Below, in pieces: positions 39,670 to 48,449 of a stretch of DNA of 64,000 nt. Source of the DNA: an uncultured Parabacteroides sp. (lineage in GTDB: Bacteria; Bacteroidota; Bacteroidia; Bacteroidales; Tannerellaceae); NCBI GenBank assembly GCA_949287365.1, contig CASEGC010000087.1, forward strand, positions 1-64,000. Reading direction: 5' to 3'. The notes below the pieces were generated by a model. The model saw nothing but the letters and a program-made list of their open reading frames with translations. It did no database searches and had not been told where the DNA came from. The position numbers and the translations under genes were made by a program. The stretch's first letter is position 1, and each line of letters begins with the position of its first letter.

Positions 39670-39790
39670 TTATAAAGAGAGCCTTCGCGAAAAAGACTCT
39701 CTTTATAGGCTTTAATAGGTATTAGGCCTTAAGGCAAAAAGATTGTTTAGGTTATTTGCTCGCAAACGTACGCCAATTAAAGGTACTGAG
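39670..39790 (-). ncRNA. Possible structured minus-strand RNA between oxyR and the nucleotide-sugar dehydrogenase gene
   Basis: The 280-bp gap 39591-39870 has no gene. Within it are an 8-bp inverted repeat (ATTTGCTC at 39754-39761, GAGCAAAT at 39788-39795), a 10-bp palindrome GCCTTAAGGC (39726-39735) and the terminator-like hairpin at 39671-39707. Upstream, at 39803-39818, is the motif TATGTTGTATAATATA that also precedes the small RNA candidate at 11993-12066. The presumed -7 region is weak, so the transcript is a hypothesis. Confidence 0.35.
39671..39707. terminator. Hairpin downstream of oxyR and of a possible minus-strand RNA
   Basis: Arms TATAAAGAGAGCC and GACTCTCTTTATA (39671-39683, 39695-39707) with an 11-nt loop. 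The best T-run (ATAATTTTT) follows it on the minus strand. Confidence 0.7.
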
Positions 39791-39870
39791 CAAATAAAAA
39801 TTTATATTATACAACATATTTTCTCAAGTTTATCGAGAATTATTCGTTCGCGGCGACCAAAAGCGAGAAT

Positions 39871-41160
39871 TTATAAGCTCCAATAAATCATTTTATTTAT
39901 CTTACCCCGATAAATCCCCTTCACGTCGGCCAGCACCGCCCGGTCGTTCGTGACCGACAAGAAATAGGACTCATCCAATCTCAAGTAAGGCTCGTGAGCG
40001 ACAGCGATGACCACCGCATCATATCTCTTATCCGGTTTCTCTTTCATCACGATTCCATATTCCCGCGCCACCTCAGCGGGCGAAGCGAAAGGGTCCACCA
40101 CATCGACTTCCGCCCCAAACTCCTTGAATTCCGCCACCACGTCCGCCACTTTCGAGTTCCGTATATCCGATACATTCTCCTTGAAGGTCATGCCCATGAT
40201 TAATACGTTGGCTTTCACGATATTCTTTCCCTGCAAGATGATTTTCTTCACCACCTTTTTCCCGATATACCTTCCCATCGAATCGTTCACGTAACGTCCC
40301 GAATTAATCATCTTGGGATGATATTGTAACTCATTGGCTTTATGGACGAGATAATAAGGGTCCACGCCGATACAATGGCCGCCGACCAGCCCGGGAGCGA
40401 AACGCAGGAAATTCCACTTCGTACTCGCAGCGTCCAGCACATCGAACGTATTGATTCCCATACGATCGAAAATAATGGAAAGCTCGTTCATCAAAGCGAT
40501 ATTCACGTCTCGTTGCGTATTCTCGATAATCTTGGCAGCCTCGGCCACTTTAATGTTAGGAGCCAAATGAAGTCCCGCCTGAATCACCAATCGGTACACC
40601 TTCGTTATTGTCGCCAAAGCCTCGGCATCATAGCCGGACACGATTTTCACCGTATTCGTCAACGTATGAATCTTATCGCCAGGATTAATCCGCTCAGGAG
40701 AATAACCCACCTTAAAATCCACTCCCACTTTCATGCCTGAGGCCGCCTCCAAAATCGGGATACAATCCTCCTCCGTGCATCCCGGATATACGGTAGACTC
40801 ATAAACCACATAATCGCCACGTTTAAGTACTTTTCCAACCGTGCGGGTCACGTCCAGCAAAGGCGATAAATCCGGTTCGTTATGGTTATCTATCGGAGTG
40901 GGAACAGCGATTACGTAAAAAGAGGCCTCCCGTAACTCCTCTACCGAAGAAGTAAATGTTATATCTTTTCCTCGAAACGCTTCAGAAGATAATTCTCCGC
41001 AAGGGTCCACGTTTCTCCGAAGCCTCTCCAAACGTCTCTCATCGATATCAAACCCTATGACCGACAAATGCTTGGCGAATTCCATAGCCAATGGCAATCC
41101 TACATATCCTAAGCCGATAACGGCCAGTCTCGTTCGTTTATCTAATAAATCCTTATACAT
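39871..41160 (-). CDS. Nucleotide-sugar (UDP-N-acetylhexosamine type) 6-dehydrogenase
   Basis: Oxidises a UDP-sugar to the uronic acid for capsule or O-antigen. Starting at 41160 (MYKDLLDKRTRLAVIG), about 429 residues: NAD-binding GLGYVGLP, central domain, catalytic cysteine in VGGHCIGVDPYYL, C-terminal UDPG_MGDP_dh_C. Resembles WbpA/TviB-type UDP-GlcNAc/GalNAc dehydrogenases more than UDP-glucose dehydrogenase (KVGVDFKVGYSPERINPGD). An upstream ATG at 41220 is not supported. Confidence 0.9.
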   Translation of the reverse strand: MYKDLLDKRTRLAVIGLGYVGLPLAMEFAKHLSVIGFDIDERRLERLRRNVDPCGELSSEAFRGKDITFTSSVEELREASFYVIAVPTPIDNHNEPDLSPLLDVTRTVGKVLKRGDYVVYESTVYPGCTEEDCIPILEAASGMKVGVDFKVGYSPERINPGDKIHTLTNTVKIVSGYDAEALATITKVYRLVIQAGLHLAPNIKVAEAAKIIENTQRDVNIALMNELSIIFDRMGINTFDVLDAASTKWNFLRFAPGLVGGHCIGVDPYYLVHKANELQYHPKMINSGRYVNDSMGRYIGKKVVKKIILQGKNIVKANVLIMGMTFKENVSDIRNSKVADVVAEFKEFGAEVDVVDPFASPAEVAREYGIVMKEKPDKRYDAVVIAVAHEPYLRLDESYFLSVTNDRAVLADVKGIYRGKINKMIYWSL

Positions 41161-41242
41161 TTTCCAAAACTCTTCCCATATAAATTCGTAAACGAGGTGA
41201 ATCCTGTTTACAAACGGCATTTGGGATATTATATTGTATTAT

Positions 41243-42232
41243 TTAAAACGACCAGCGGCTCCTGTCCACCCGAGCTTCCAGTTTCCCTTCTATCGAGTCG
41301 GGTAAAGCTGGGAAAAAGTCTATGCCAGTCACTCGCTCGACACTGTCTATAGGTATCATCATCGACCGTAACGGAGTCTTCCCGTAATCTTTATTGTCAA
41401 ACAGGAAACCTACACCCGTCGGCTTACCATCCACTATCGTACAAATCACCTTGTAGAATGTTTTCGGAATCCCGACACGGTTCTTTCCCAATCGCCTCAT
41501 CTCACTTTCGATAACCGGACCGGTCACGATCCAAAGCGAACCATTCTCTTTCGCCCACAAACGGGATTGCTCCTCCAAATCCTTCCAGATTCCACGGTTC
41601 AAATCCGGCTTCTGCGGACAGATATTACTCAAGTAAAACGATTCCCGCATCGCCTTCGCCGACCATTTCATATCACCTGCCGGAGCCAAATGCCCCCGAT
41701 CATAGCCCGTGCGGGTATAATCCTCATTCAAAGCGGTAGCGCCTTTCACCTGCGGGTCGGGGACAAACTTGTTCGAACGCTCCGCCTTTTTGCTTTTCGC
41801 TTCCTTCGCGGTCAACTCATAAGCGACCCAATTGGCGATTCGATAATCCGAATTGTAAGAAACCGTATAGCCTTCATGCCGTATGATTTGTTCCTTACGT
41901 TTTTTCTCTAATGTCGGAATCTCCACATTGGCGGGAAACGTATAAGTGAACGTATTTCCCTGAGAGCGATTGCTCTCCTCATCTTTTACTCGCACGGATT
42001 TCCCGCTCTCTTTTTTCTTAGGAGCGGAAACTTCCTCCCTTCGTGATTCCCGGTTATCGGAACTTGTCCGAGAAGCCGGGAAAAAATAATTATATATGTA
42101 CAACAACCCTATTAAGCACACGAGTATCGCGGAAACCCTCAATAACGTTCTCTTTATCGACGCGATAAATGAGGCCGTCGGTCTTTTCTTCCCGCCCTTC
42201 CGAGGTTGCCGTCTTCCTTTCCTCTTTGCCAT
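41243..42232 (-). CDS. DNA/RNA non-specific endonuclease, membrane-anchored
   Basis: 330 residues from 42232 (MAKRKGRRQPRKGGK). A basic N-terminus and one membrane segment (LLRVSAILVCLIGLLYIYNY, about 30-50) suggest that the nuclease domain faces the periplasm. The catalytic motif DRGHLAPAGDM and YLSNICPQ mark the NucA/NucB-type betabeta-alpha-metal fold. It could degrade extracellular or periplasmic DNA. It is followed 82 bp later by the dehydrogenase on the same strand; a functional link is unlikely. Confidence 0.88.
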   Translation of the reverse strand: MAKRKGRRQPRKGGKKRPTASFIASIKRTLLRVSAILVCLIGLLYIYNYFFPASRTSSDNRESRREEVSAPKKKESGKSVRVKDEESNRSQGNTFTYTFPANVEIPTLEKKRKEQIIRHEGYTVSYNSDYRIANWVAYELTAKEAKSKKAERSNKFVPDPQVKGATALNEDYTRTGYDRGHLAPAGDMKWSAKAMRESFYLSNICPQKPDLNRGIWKDLEEQSRLWAKENGSLWIVTGPVIESEMRRLGKNRVGIPKTFYKVICTIVDGKPTGVGFLFDNKDYGKTPLRSMMIPIDSVERVTGIDFFPALPDSIEGKLEARVDRSRWSF

Positions 42233-42317
42233 ATTCTGTATTCCTATCAATAAACCCATAAATATTTTCACAGGCCACGGATTGCAGGTCCTGACGCTTC
42301 ATCCGTGGCATCAGCGT

Positions 42318-43832
42318 TTAAAATGGCACCTCGTCGCTTCCCTGGCTCAGGAAATCGGCGCCGGCGGGAGAAATCGGCGACACCGGAGCGGCGGAACCCC
42401 CACTCATGGCGGAGGTGAACTCCATCGGCACGTCCTCCTCGATGTTCATGAACTTGGCGAACTCGCTCTTGAAGCGCAACCGCACGTCGCCCACCGCGCC
42501 GTTACGATGCTTGGCGATGATAATCTCCGCCATGCCTATCAGCGAGTTGCCCCGCTCGTCCTCCGTTATCTTGTAATACTCCGGCCGGTGGATGAAACAA
42601 ACCATGTCGGCATCCTGCTCGATGGCTCCGGACTCGCGGAGGTCCGCCAGTTGCGGCCGCTTGCCCTCCGCCCCTTGCCGGGCCTCCACGCCGCGGTTCA
42701 ACTGCGACAAGGCGATGATGGGGATGTCCAGCTCCTTCGCCAACCCCTTCAGCGAACGGGAAATCGTGCTCACCTCCTGCTCGCGGCTACCGAAATTCAT
42801 GCCGCTGGCGTTCATCAACTGGAGGTAATCGATAATGATGCACTTGATGCCATGCTCGCGCACCAGCCGACGCGCCTTCGTACGCAGCTCGAAGACGGAG
42901 AGGCTCGGCGTATCGTCCACGTAAATCGGGGCGTCGTACAACTCCTTAATCTTGTAATCCAGCTGCTCCCACTCGTAGCTCTCCAGCCGTCCGCTCTTTA
43001 TCTTATCGCCGGGAATCTCGCAAACGTTCACTATCAAACGGTTAACGAGCTGCACGTTGCTCATCTCCAACGAGAAGATAGCGACGGGGATGTTAAAGTT
43101 CACCGCCATGTTCTTCGCCATCGAGAGCACGAAGGCCGTCTTTCCCATCGCCGGACGGGCGGCGATGATAATCAGGTCGGAGTTCTGCCATCCGGAAGTA
43201 ATCTTGTCTATTCCGTGGAAGCCCGTCCGCAAGCCACTCAAGCCCTCCTTCTGGTTGGCGGCCTTCTGGAGCATGTCCATGGCGTCCTTAATGACGGGAT
43301 TGATTTGTACGACATCCTTCTTGACGTTCCGTTGCGAGATCTCGAACAACTTCCCCTCCGCCTCCTGCATCAAGTCATCCACGTCGATTGTCTCGTCGAA
43401 CGCTTTACCCTGTATCTGCGCGGTGAAAGAAATCAACTCCCTCGCCAAATACTTTTGGGCGATGATACGGGCGTGGTACTCGATATGGGCGCTACTGGCC
43501 ACCTTGCTGGTGAGCTGCGAGATATAGAACGGCCCGCCTACCTCCTCCAGCTCGCCCCGCTTCTTCAGCTGCTCTGTCACGGTAAGCATATCCACCGGAC
43601 GCTGGTTCAACGCCAAGTCGACGATGGCGGAGTAAATCTTCTCATGCGCCTTCTCGTAAAAACATTCCGGCTTCAATATCTCGCTGACCATCGAATACGC
43701 GTCCTTCTCAAGCATCAAGGCGCCCAATACCGCCTCCTCCAACTCCCGCGCCTGGGGCTGAAGGCGTCCCATGTCGGGCACGACCACCGGCGTCCTCATC
43801 CCGCCTCCACTATTCATCAATTTCTTTCCCAT
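42318..43832 (-). CDS. dnaB: Replicative DNA helicase
   Basis: 504 residues: N-terminal DnaB domain (from PQARELEEAVLGALM), linker, and RecA-like C-terminal helicase domain with Walker A AARPAMGKTAF near 235, Walker B IIIDYLQLM, and the hexamer arginine finger SLKGLAKELDIPI region. Unwinds the fork and loads primase. A TATCTTTG -7 box lies at 43859-43866. Confidence 0.97.
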   Translation of the reverse strand: MGKKLMNSGGGMRTPVVVPDMGRLQPQARELEEAVLGALMLEKDAYSMVSEILKPECFYEKAHEKIYSAIVDLALNQRPVDMLTVTEQLKKRGELEEVGGPFYISQLTSKVASSAHIEYHARIIAQKYLARELISFTAQIQGKAFDETIDVDDLMQEAEGKLFEISQRNVKKDVVQINPVIKDAMDMLQKAANQKEGLSGLRTGFHGIDKITSGWQNSDLIIIAARPAMGKTAFVLSMAKNMAVNFNIPVAIFSLEMSNVQLVNRLIVNVCEIPGDKIKSGRLESYEWEQLDYKIKELYDAPIYVDDTPSLSVFELRTKARRLVREHGIKCIIIDYLQLMNASGMNFGSREQEVSTISRSLKGLAKELDIPIIALSQLNRGVEARQGAEGKRPQLADLRESGAIEQDADMVCFIHRPEYYKITEDERGNSLIGMAEIIIAKHRNGAVGDVRLRFKSEFAKFMNIEEDVPMEFTSAMSGGSAAPVSPISPAGADFLSQGSDEVPF

Positions 43833-43858
43833 CTCTTCTCACTGTTTTTTCGGGAGGC

Positions 43859-43866
43859 CAAAGATA
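43859..43866 (-). promoter_or_regulatory. dnaB promoter, -7 box TATCTTTG
   Basis: Exact TAnnTTTG match 27 bp upstream of the dnaB ATG. Confidence 0.55.
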
Positions 43867-43996
43867 CGACCTTTCGACCATTCTTGGAACAACCCACACG
43901 AGATAAACCGCCGACAAGGGACAAAAAGTTCGATAGCCCGGCAAAAAAAAACGGAAAAGCGAGGAGGAAAAAGTCCGTTCCCCCTTATAAAAAGTC

Positions 43997-44080
43997 TATC
44001 TTTAGGCTGAAGATATGTATCTTTAATCTAAAGATACGCGTCTTTAGGCTGCAGATATGTATCTTTAGGCTAAAGATAGA
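43997..44080. repeat. 21-bp palindromic array, copy C (4 units)
   Basis: Units of exactly 21 bp at 43997, 44018, 44039 and 44060 with consensus TATCTTTAGGCTAAAGATA plus a 2-bp linker. Divergent dnaB and pyrB flank it. It is followed, like the other copies, by AACTTTTTCC. Apart from the array and two promoters I see nothing in the 389-bp gap. Confidence 0.9.
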
Positions 44081-44187
44081 GAATATACCGGAACGAAACG
44101 AACTTTTTCCGGCGGGCACGGAAGTTTTTCTCCCGGCGTTCCCTTTCTTTTCCCCTATTATCGGACCCGCGTTAAACGATTATTTCA

Positions 44188-44195
44188 TACATTCG
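44188..44195 (+). promoter_or_regulatory. pyrB promoter, -7 box TACATTCG
   Basis: TAnnTTCG variant 27 bp upstream of the pyrB ATG. Confidence 0.5.
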
Positions 44196-44221
44196 CGTAC
44201 AGAAGACAGAATATACCAGAT

Positions 44222-45142
44222 ATGAAAAGTAAAAGTTTAGTTTCCATCGACGAGTGCTCCAAGGAGGACATTCTTCGCATTTTAGATAACGCCCGGAAGT
44301 TCGAGGAGAACCCTAACCGGAGATTGCTAGAGGGCAAAGTGGCCGCCACGCTCTTCTTCGAGCCATCGACACGCACGAGGCTGAGTTTCGAGACGGCCGT
44401 CAACCGTTTAGGCGGACGCGTGATAGGCTTCTCCGACGCCTCCACCACCAGCTCCTCCAAGGGTGAGACGCTGAAAGACACGATATTGATGGTGAGCAAT
44501 TACGCGGACCTGATTATCATGAGGCATTATCTGGAAGGCGCGGCGCGATACGCCTCGGAGGTCACGGACATTCCCATCATCAACGCCGGAGACGGAGCGA
44601 ACCAGCATCCCTCGCAAACGATGTTGGACCTTTATTCCATCCGTAAGACACAAGGCCGGCTGGACAACCTCACCATCACGATGGTGGGCGACCTGAAATA
44701 CGGACGTACGGTCCATTCCTTGATCGTAGGCATGTCGCATTTCAACCCCACGTTCCATTTCGTCGCTCCCAAGGAGTTGCGTATGCCGGACGAGCAGAAG
44801 AACTTCTGCGACACGCACGGCAGCAAATACGAGGAGCACACGGACTTCACGGAAAAGATTATCAACCAGACGGACATACTTTACATGACCCGCGTGCAAC
44901 GCGAGCGCTTCACCGACCTTGAGGAATACGAGCGGGTGAAGAACGTCTATATATTACGTAACGACATGCTGAGGAACAGCCGCGAGAACTTGCGAATCCT
45001 GCATCCGCTGCCCCGCGTGAACGAGATCGCCTACGACGTGGACGACAATCCGAAGGCCTATTACATCCGGCAGGCGCGCAACGGGCTGTTCGCCCGCGAG
45101 GCCATCATCTGCGATGTCTTAGGCATATCAATCGATGAATAG
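44222..45142 (+). CDS. pyrB: Aspartate carbamoyltransferase catalytic subunit
   Basis: Second step of pyrimidine synthesis. 306 residues, with the carbamoyl-phosphate motif [12 protein letters not shown] near 49, [12 protein letters not shown], and HPLPRVNEI. The regulatory subunit pyrI starts 23 bp downstream, so a CTP-regulated E. coli-type holoenzyme is expected. Confidence 0.98.
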   Translation: MKSKSLVSIDECSKEDILRILDNARKFEENPNRRLLEGKVAATLFFEPSTRTRLSFETAVNRLGGRVIGFSDASTTSSSKGETLKDTILMVSNYADLIIMRHYLEGAARYASEVTDIPIINAGDGANQHPSQTMLDLYSIRKTQGRLDNLTITMVGDLKYGRTVHSLIVGMSHFNPTFHFVAPKELRMPDEQKNFCDTHGSKYEEHTDFTEKIINQTDILYMTRVQRERFTDLEEYERVKNVYILRNDMLRNSRENLRILHPLPRVNEIAYDVDDNPKAYYIRQARNGLFAREAIICDVLGISIDE

Positions 45143-45165
45143 AACTCAAAAAACGGAATAAAACT

Positions 45166-45630
45166 ATGTCAAACGAGAAGAAAAAAGAGATGCAAGTAGC
45201 CGCCTTGGAGAACGGCACCGCCATCGACCATATCCCGCCCAGCCAATTGTTTAAGGTAGCCGCTTTGCTGGGGCTCGACAAGATGGACAATACGATTACT
45301 ATCGGCAACAACCTTCACAGCAACAAGATGGGAAGCAAAGGCATGATCAAGATAGCCGACAAGTTTTTCGAGACGGACGAGATCAGCCGTATCGCCCTGA
45401 TCGCGCCGAATATCGTGCTGAACGTCATCCGCGATTATGAGGTCGTGGAGAAAAAGACCGTCACCCTGCCCGACGAGCTTATCGGGTTGGTCAAGTGCAA
45501 CAACCCGAAATGCATCACCAACAACGAGCCGATGCTGACCCGTTTCCACGTGATAGACAAGGAGAGAGGCACCATCAAATGTCACTATTGCGAGCGGAAG
45601 ATAAACAAGGAGGATGTCATCATCAAATAA
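45166..45630 (+). CDS. pyrI: Aspartate carbamoyltransferase regulatory subunit
   Basis: Binds ATP and CTP and tunes PyrB. 154 residues: nucleotide-binding N-domain ([18 protein letters not shown]) and C-terminal zinc domain with the four cysteines in [11 protein letters not shown] and CHYCERK. Confidence 0.98.
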   Translation: MSNEKKKEMQVAALENGTAIDHIPPSQLFKVAALLGLDKMDNTITIGNNLHSNKMGSKGMIKIADKFFETDEISRIALIAPNIVLNVIRDYEVVEKKTVTLPDELIGLVKCNNPKCITNNEPMLTRFHVIDKERGTIKCHYCERKINKEDVIIK

Positions 45631-45648
45631 TTAAAAAATAGCGAGAAC

Positions 45649-46215
45649 ATGAAACAGGATTGGAAACCGGGAACGATGATTTATCCATTGCCCGCCGTGA
45701 TGGTAAGTTGCGGCGGAGACCCTTCGGAATACAACATACTGACCGTATCGTGGGTGGGAACGATTTGCACGAATCCGCCGATGTGCTACATCTCCGTGCG
45801 TCCGGAACGTTCCTCTTACCCTATCTTGAGGAAGAACATGGAGTTCGTCATCAACCTGACGACCCGCGAGCTGGCTTACGCGACAGATTGGTGCGGCGTT
45901 AACTCGGGCAAGGAACATCGCAAGTTCGAGGAAATGGGACTTACGCCCGGGAAAGCGACCATCGTCAAGGCGCCCATTATCGAAGAATCCCCGCTCTGTA
46001 TCGAGTGCCGCGTGAAGGAGGTGATGGCTTTGGGAAGCCACGACATGTTCATCGCAGATGTCGTGAACGTCAAAGCCGACGAGAAATACCTCGACCCGGA
46101 AACTGGAGCTTTCGATATGCGGAAAGCGGATCTTATCGCTTACTCGCACGGCAAGTATTACGGTTTGGGCGAATTGGTCGGCAAGTTCGGCTGGTCCGTG
46201 AAAAAAAAGAAATAA
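45649..46215 (+). CDS. Flavin reductase-like domain protein
   Basis: 188 residues of the FMN-binding split-barrel flavin reductase family (PLPAVMVSCGGDPSEYNILTVSWVGTICTNPPMCYISVRPERSSYPIL; VINLTTRELAYATDWCGVNSGKEHRKFEEMGLTP). Cytosolic, unknown electron acceptor. It begins 18 bp after pyrI and may belong to the same transcript; no clear link to pyrimidine synthesis. Confidence 0.88.
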   Translation: MKQDWKPGTMIYPLPAVMVSCGGDPSEYNILTVSWVGTICTNPPMCYISVRPERSSYPILRKNMEFVINLTTRELAYATDWCGVNSGKEHRKFEEMGLTPGKATIVKAPIIEESPLCIECRVKEVMALGSHDMFIADVVNVKADEKYLDPETGAFDMRKADLIAYSHGKYYGLGELVGKFGWSVKKKK

Positions 46216-46222
46216 GCGAACG

Positions 46223-46948
46223 ATGCTAAAACGCTATCTGATAGGAGGAGCGCTCATCCTCTCGTGCACGTTGATGGAAGCGCAAAATATCATGCGCATC
46301 GAGAACAAGATGTTTAACGTCGGAGCCAAAGTAGGCTTCAACGCCACGTTCCCGATTATCAATTCGCTATCCATCAACGGGCAAGAGGCGGAAGAGATTA
46401 ATATGGAATACAAAATCGGATATTTGGCGTCGTTTTTCTGCCGAATCAATATCGAGCGTTTCTTCCTCCAACCCGGCATCTCTTGGTCACGTTCCGAAGG
46501 GGATATTCGCTTCACGATTCCGCAAGATATGACCAACGCCAGTTCCGCGGGAGAAGAATTAGCCTCCTCCAATCGATTAGGCATACAGACCAATTCCATC
46601 GAGATGCCGATTATGGTAGGTTTCAATTGGGTAAAAAGCGGTCCTTACGGATTAAGCGTCATGGTCGGCCCCAAACTAAAATATAACTATGACAACGCCT
46701 ACTCGCTCGAATCTTCCACGACCCAAATCGATTACGCGAACGAGAATACTCCTTTTGGTGTCAACATCGCCGCCGGCGTAGGGGTGAATATTGGCCGCCT
46801 GTTCTTCGATTTCATCTATGAATTCGGGCTGAACCAAATGGAATCCGAATTCGAACGGATTGACAACCCGCTTCCCGAAACCAATTACGACATCACCATA
46901 GATAAGCGGACGAACATGATGAGCATCTCGCTCGGTTTCCTATTTTGA
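46223..46948 (+). CDS. PorT-family outer-membrane beta-barrel protein
   Basis: 241 residues with a signal peptide (MLKRYLIGGALILSCTLMEA). Short beta strands alternate through the mature part (FNVGAKVGFNATFP, GYLASFFCRINIERFFLQPGISW, FGVNIAAGVGVNIGRLFFDFIYEFGL) and end in the aromatic SISLGFLF. The PorT group includes a component linked to type IX secretion, but small members of the family are common and usually of unknown function. Its 3' end overlaps the convergent CNNM gene by 9 bp. Confidence 0.82.
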   Translation: MLKRYLIGGALILSCTLMEAQNIMRIENKMFNVGAKVGFNATFPIINSLSINGQEAEEINMEYKIGYLASFFCRINIERFFLQPGISWSRSEGDIRFTIPQDMTNASSAGEELASSNRLGIQTNSIEMPIMVGFNWVKSGPYGLSVMVGPKLKYNYDNAYSLESSTTQIDYANENTPFGVNIAAGVGVNIGRLFFDFIYEFGLNQMESEFERIDNPLPETNYDITIDKRTNMMSISLGFLF

Positions 46949-48235
46949 TTTATTATCAGATTCCTCTTCCTTGGTCTTTTGGACAAGCACCTTATCGATA
47001 CGCGCTCCATCCATGTCGACAATCTCGAACTCGAAATTCAGCCATTTCAGTTTCTCTCCTGTTTTTGGCACACGCTCAAGTATCTCCAGAATCAAACCGC
47101 TCAAGGTATTATAATCGTGCTCGGCATACAAATCCTCCATATCGAAATACTCAAGGAAATCGTAGAAAGAATACTGGCCATCCACCAGCCATGAGCCATC
47201 CTCCCGCTGCACGATCTCAGGTTCCTCGCCAATCTCCGGCACCTGCCCTATCAGTCCTTCCATGATGTCTTTCAAGGTGACGATACCCTGAATGCCACCG
47301 AACTCATCCGTAACGAGACCATACTTCACGTGTGTCCGCTTGAAAGATTCCAAAGCGTTGTATACGCTCTGATTCTCCGGGACATACTGAGCCGGACGTA
47401 AAACCTTGCTAATCGAGAAATCCGGCTGGTCAATCTTCCCGAACAAATCCTTCAAGTAGACCACGCCTACGATATTGTCAAACTTCTCCGAGGCCACGGG
47501 ATAGATATTGAATAAATTGGCCTCGACCTTCTCACGAATCTTCGCCGTGCTGTCGGTCACATCTAGCCATACCAATTCGCTCCTGTGCGTCATGATAGAA
47601 CCTACATTACGGTCACCTAAATTGAAAACGCGCTCCACAAGGTCTTGCTCGACTTCCTGTACCTCTCCCCCATCGAATCCCTCTTTCACGATAGCCTTTA
47701 TCTCTTCCTCGGTCACTTTATTCTCCTCATTCGTGTTCACGCCCAAGAAACGTACCGCCAGCATCGTGCTTTTAGACAACAGCCAAACGAAAGGAGAAGA
47801 GACCAACGATAGGAAGTTCATCGGTTTCGCCACTAGCATCGATACCCTTTCGGAATTACTCATCCCGATTCGTTTGGGGACAAGTTCACCAAAAATAAGC
47901 GTGAGATAAGTGACCACGATAACGATCGCCGATTTAGAAATCGTAAGCGCATAGGGCGCCAATACCGGAACTTGTCCGATAACGACAGCGAAATCGTGGG
48001 CCAACGCCTCTCCCGAATAAAGACCGGTCAGGATGCCAATCAACGTAATACCAATCTGGATAGTAGATAAAAATTTGTCGGGTTCGTTCGCCAATCGCAA
48101 TGCCGTAGCCGCTGATTTGTTCCCACGTTTCACTTCGGTTTCCAACCTGGCCTTGCGGGCCGACACCAAAGCGATCTCCGACATAGAAAGAATACCATTT
48201 AAAAAGATAAGGCCTAGAATAATGACAATTTCCAT
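46940..48235 (-). CDS. CNNM/CorC-type hemolysin-family protein with CBS pair
   Basis: 431 residues: DUF21/CNNM transmembrane domain with about four segments at the N-terminus, two CBS domains (about 215-335), and a C-terminal CorC_HlyC domain (FEIVDMDGARIDKVLVQ). Members affect magnesium or other divalent-cation homeostasis. A TATCTTCG -7 box lies at 48264-48271. Confidence 0.93.
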   Translation of the reverse strand: MEIVIILGLIFLNGILSMSEIALVSARKARLETEVKRGNKSAATALRLANEPDKFLSTIQIGITLIGILTGLYSGEALAHDFAVVIGQVPVLAPYALTISKSAIVIVVTYLTLIFGELVPKRIGMSNSERVSMLVAKPMNFLSLVSSPFVWLLSKSTMLAVRFLGVNTNEENKVTEEEIKAIVKEGFDGGEVQEVEQDLVERVFNLGDRNVGSIMTHRSELVWLDVTDSTAKIREKVEANLFNIYPVASEKFDNIVGVVYLKDLFGKIDQPDFSISKVLRPAQYVPENQSVYNALESFKRTHVKYGLVTDEFGGIQGIVTLKDIMEGLIGQVPEIGEEPEIVQREDGSWLVDGQYSFYDFLEYFDMEDLYAEHDYNTLSGLILEILERVPKTGEKLKWLNFEFEIVDMDGARIDKVLVQKTKEEESDNKSK

Positions 48236-48389
48236 TAACTAAATACATCGTTTGATTACGCTGCGAAGATAAATAAATCCTTTCAATTAATTGTAGCGGA
48301 ATTGAGATTTATAAGCGAAAGTTCTTTTCTTTTTTTAGAATGTAATCTGGATTATCCGCAAGTTTTCATTAAAAAACCTTAGCTATCCG

Positions 48390-48420
48390 TTGCAGTATTC
48401 AAAAGAAAGGTTTACTTTTG
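48390..48420 (+). promoter_or_regulatory. pheS promoter: TTG, 20 bp, TACTTTTG
   Basis: -33 TTG at 48390-48392 and -7 TACTTTTG at 48413-48420. It covers the upstream TTG at 48390 that could be taken for a start, which therefore cannot be the real one. Confidence 0.75.
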
Positions 48421-48449
48421 CGAGAGAAATTTACAAAGTGAAACAAGAA

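Noticed and set aside
42096..44225. 709-residue ORF on the plus strand over dnaB
   Set aside because: It is antisense to a clear DnaB gene, has low-complexity Arg/His/Leu-rich content and no domain; a shadow of high-GC codons.
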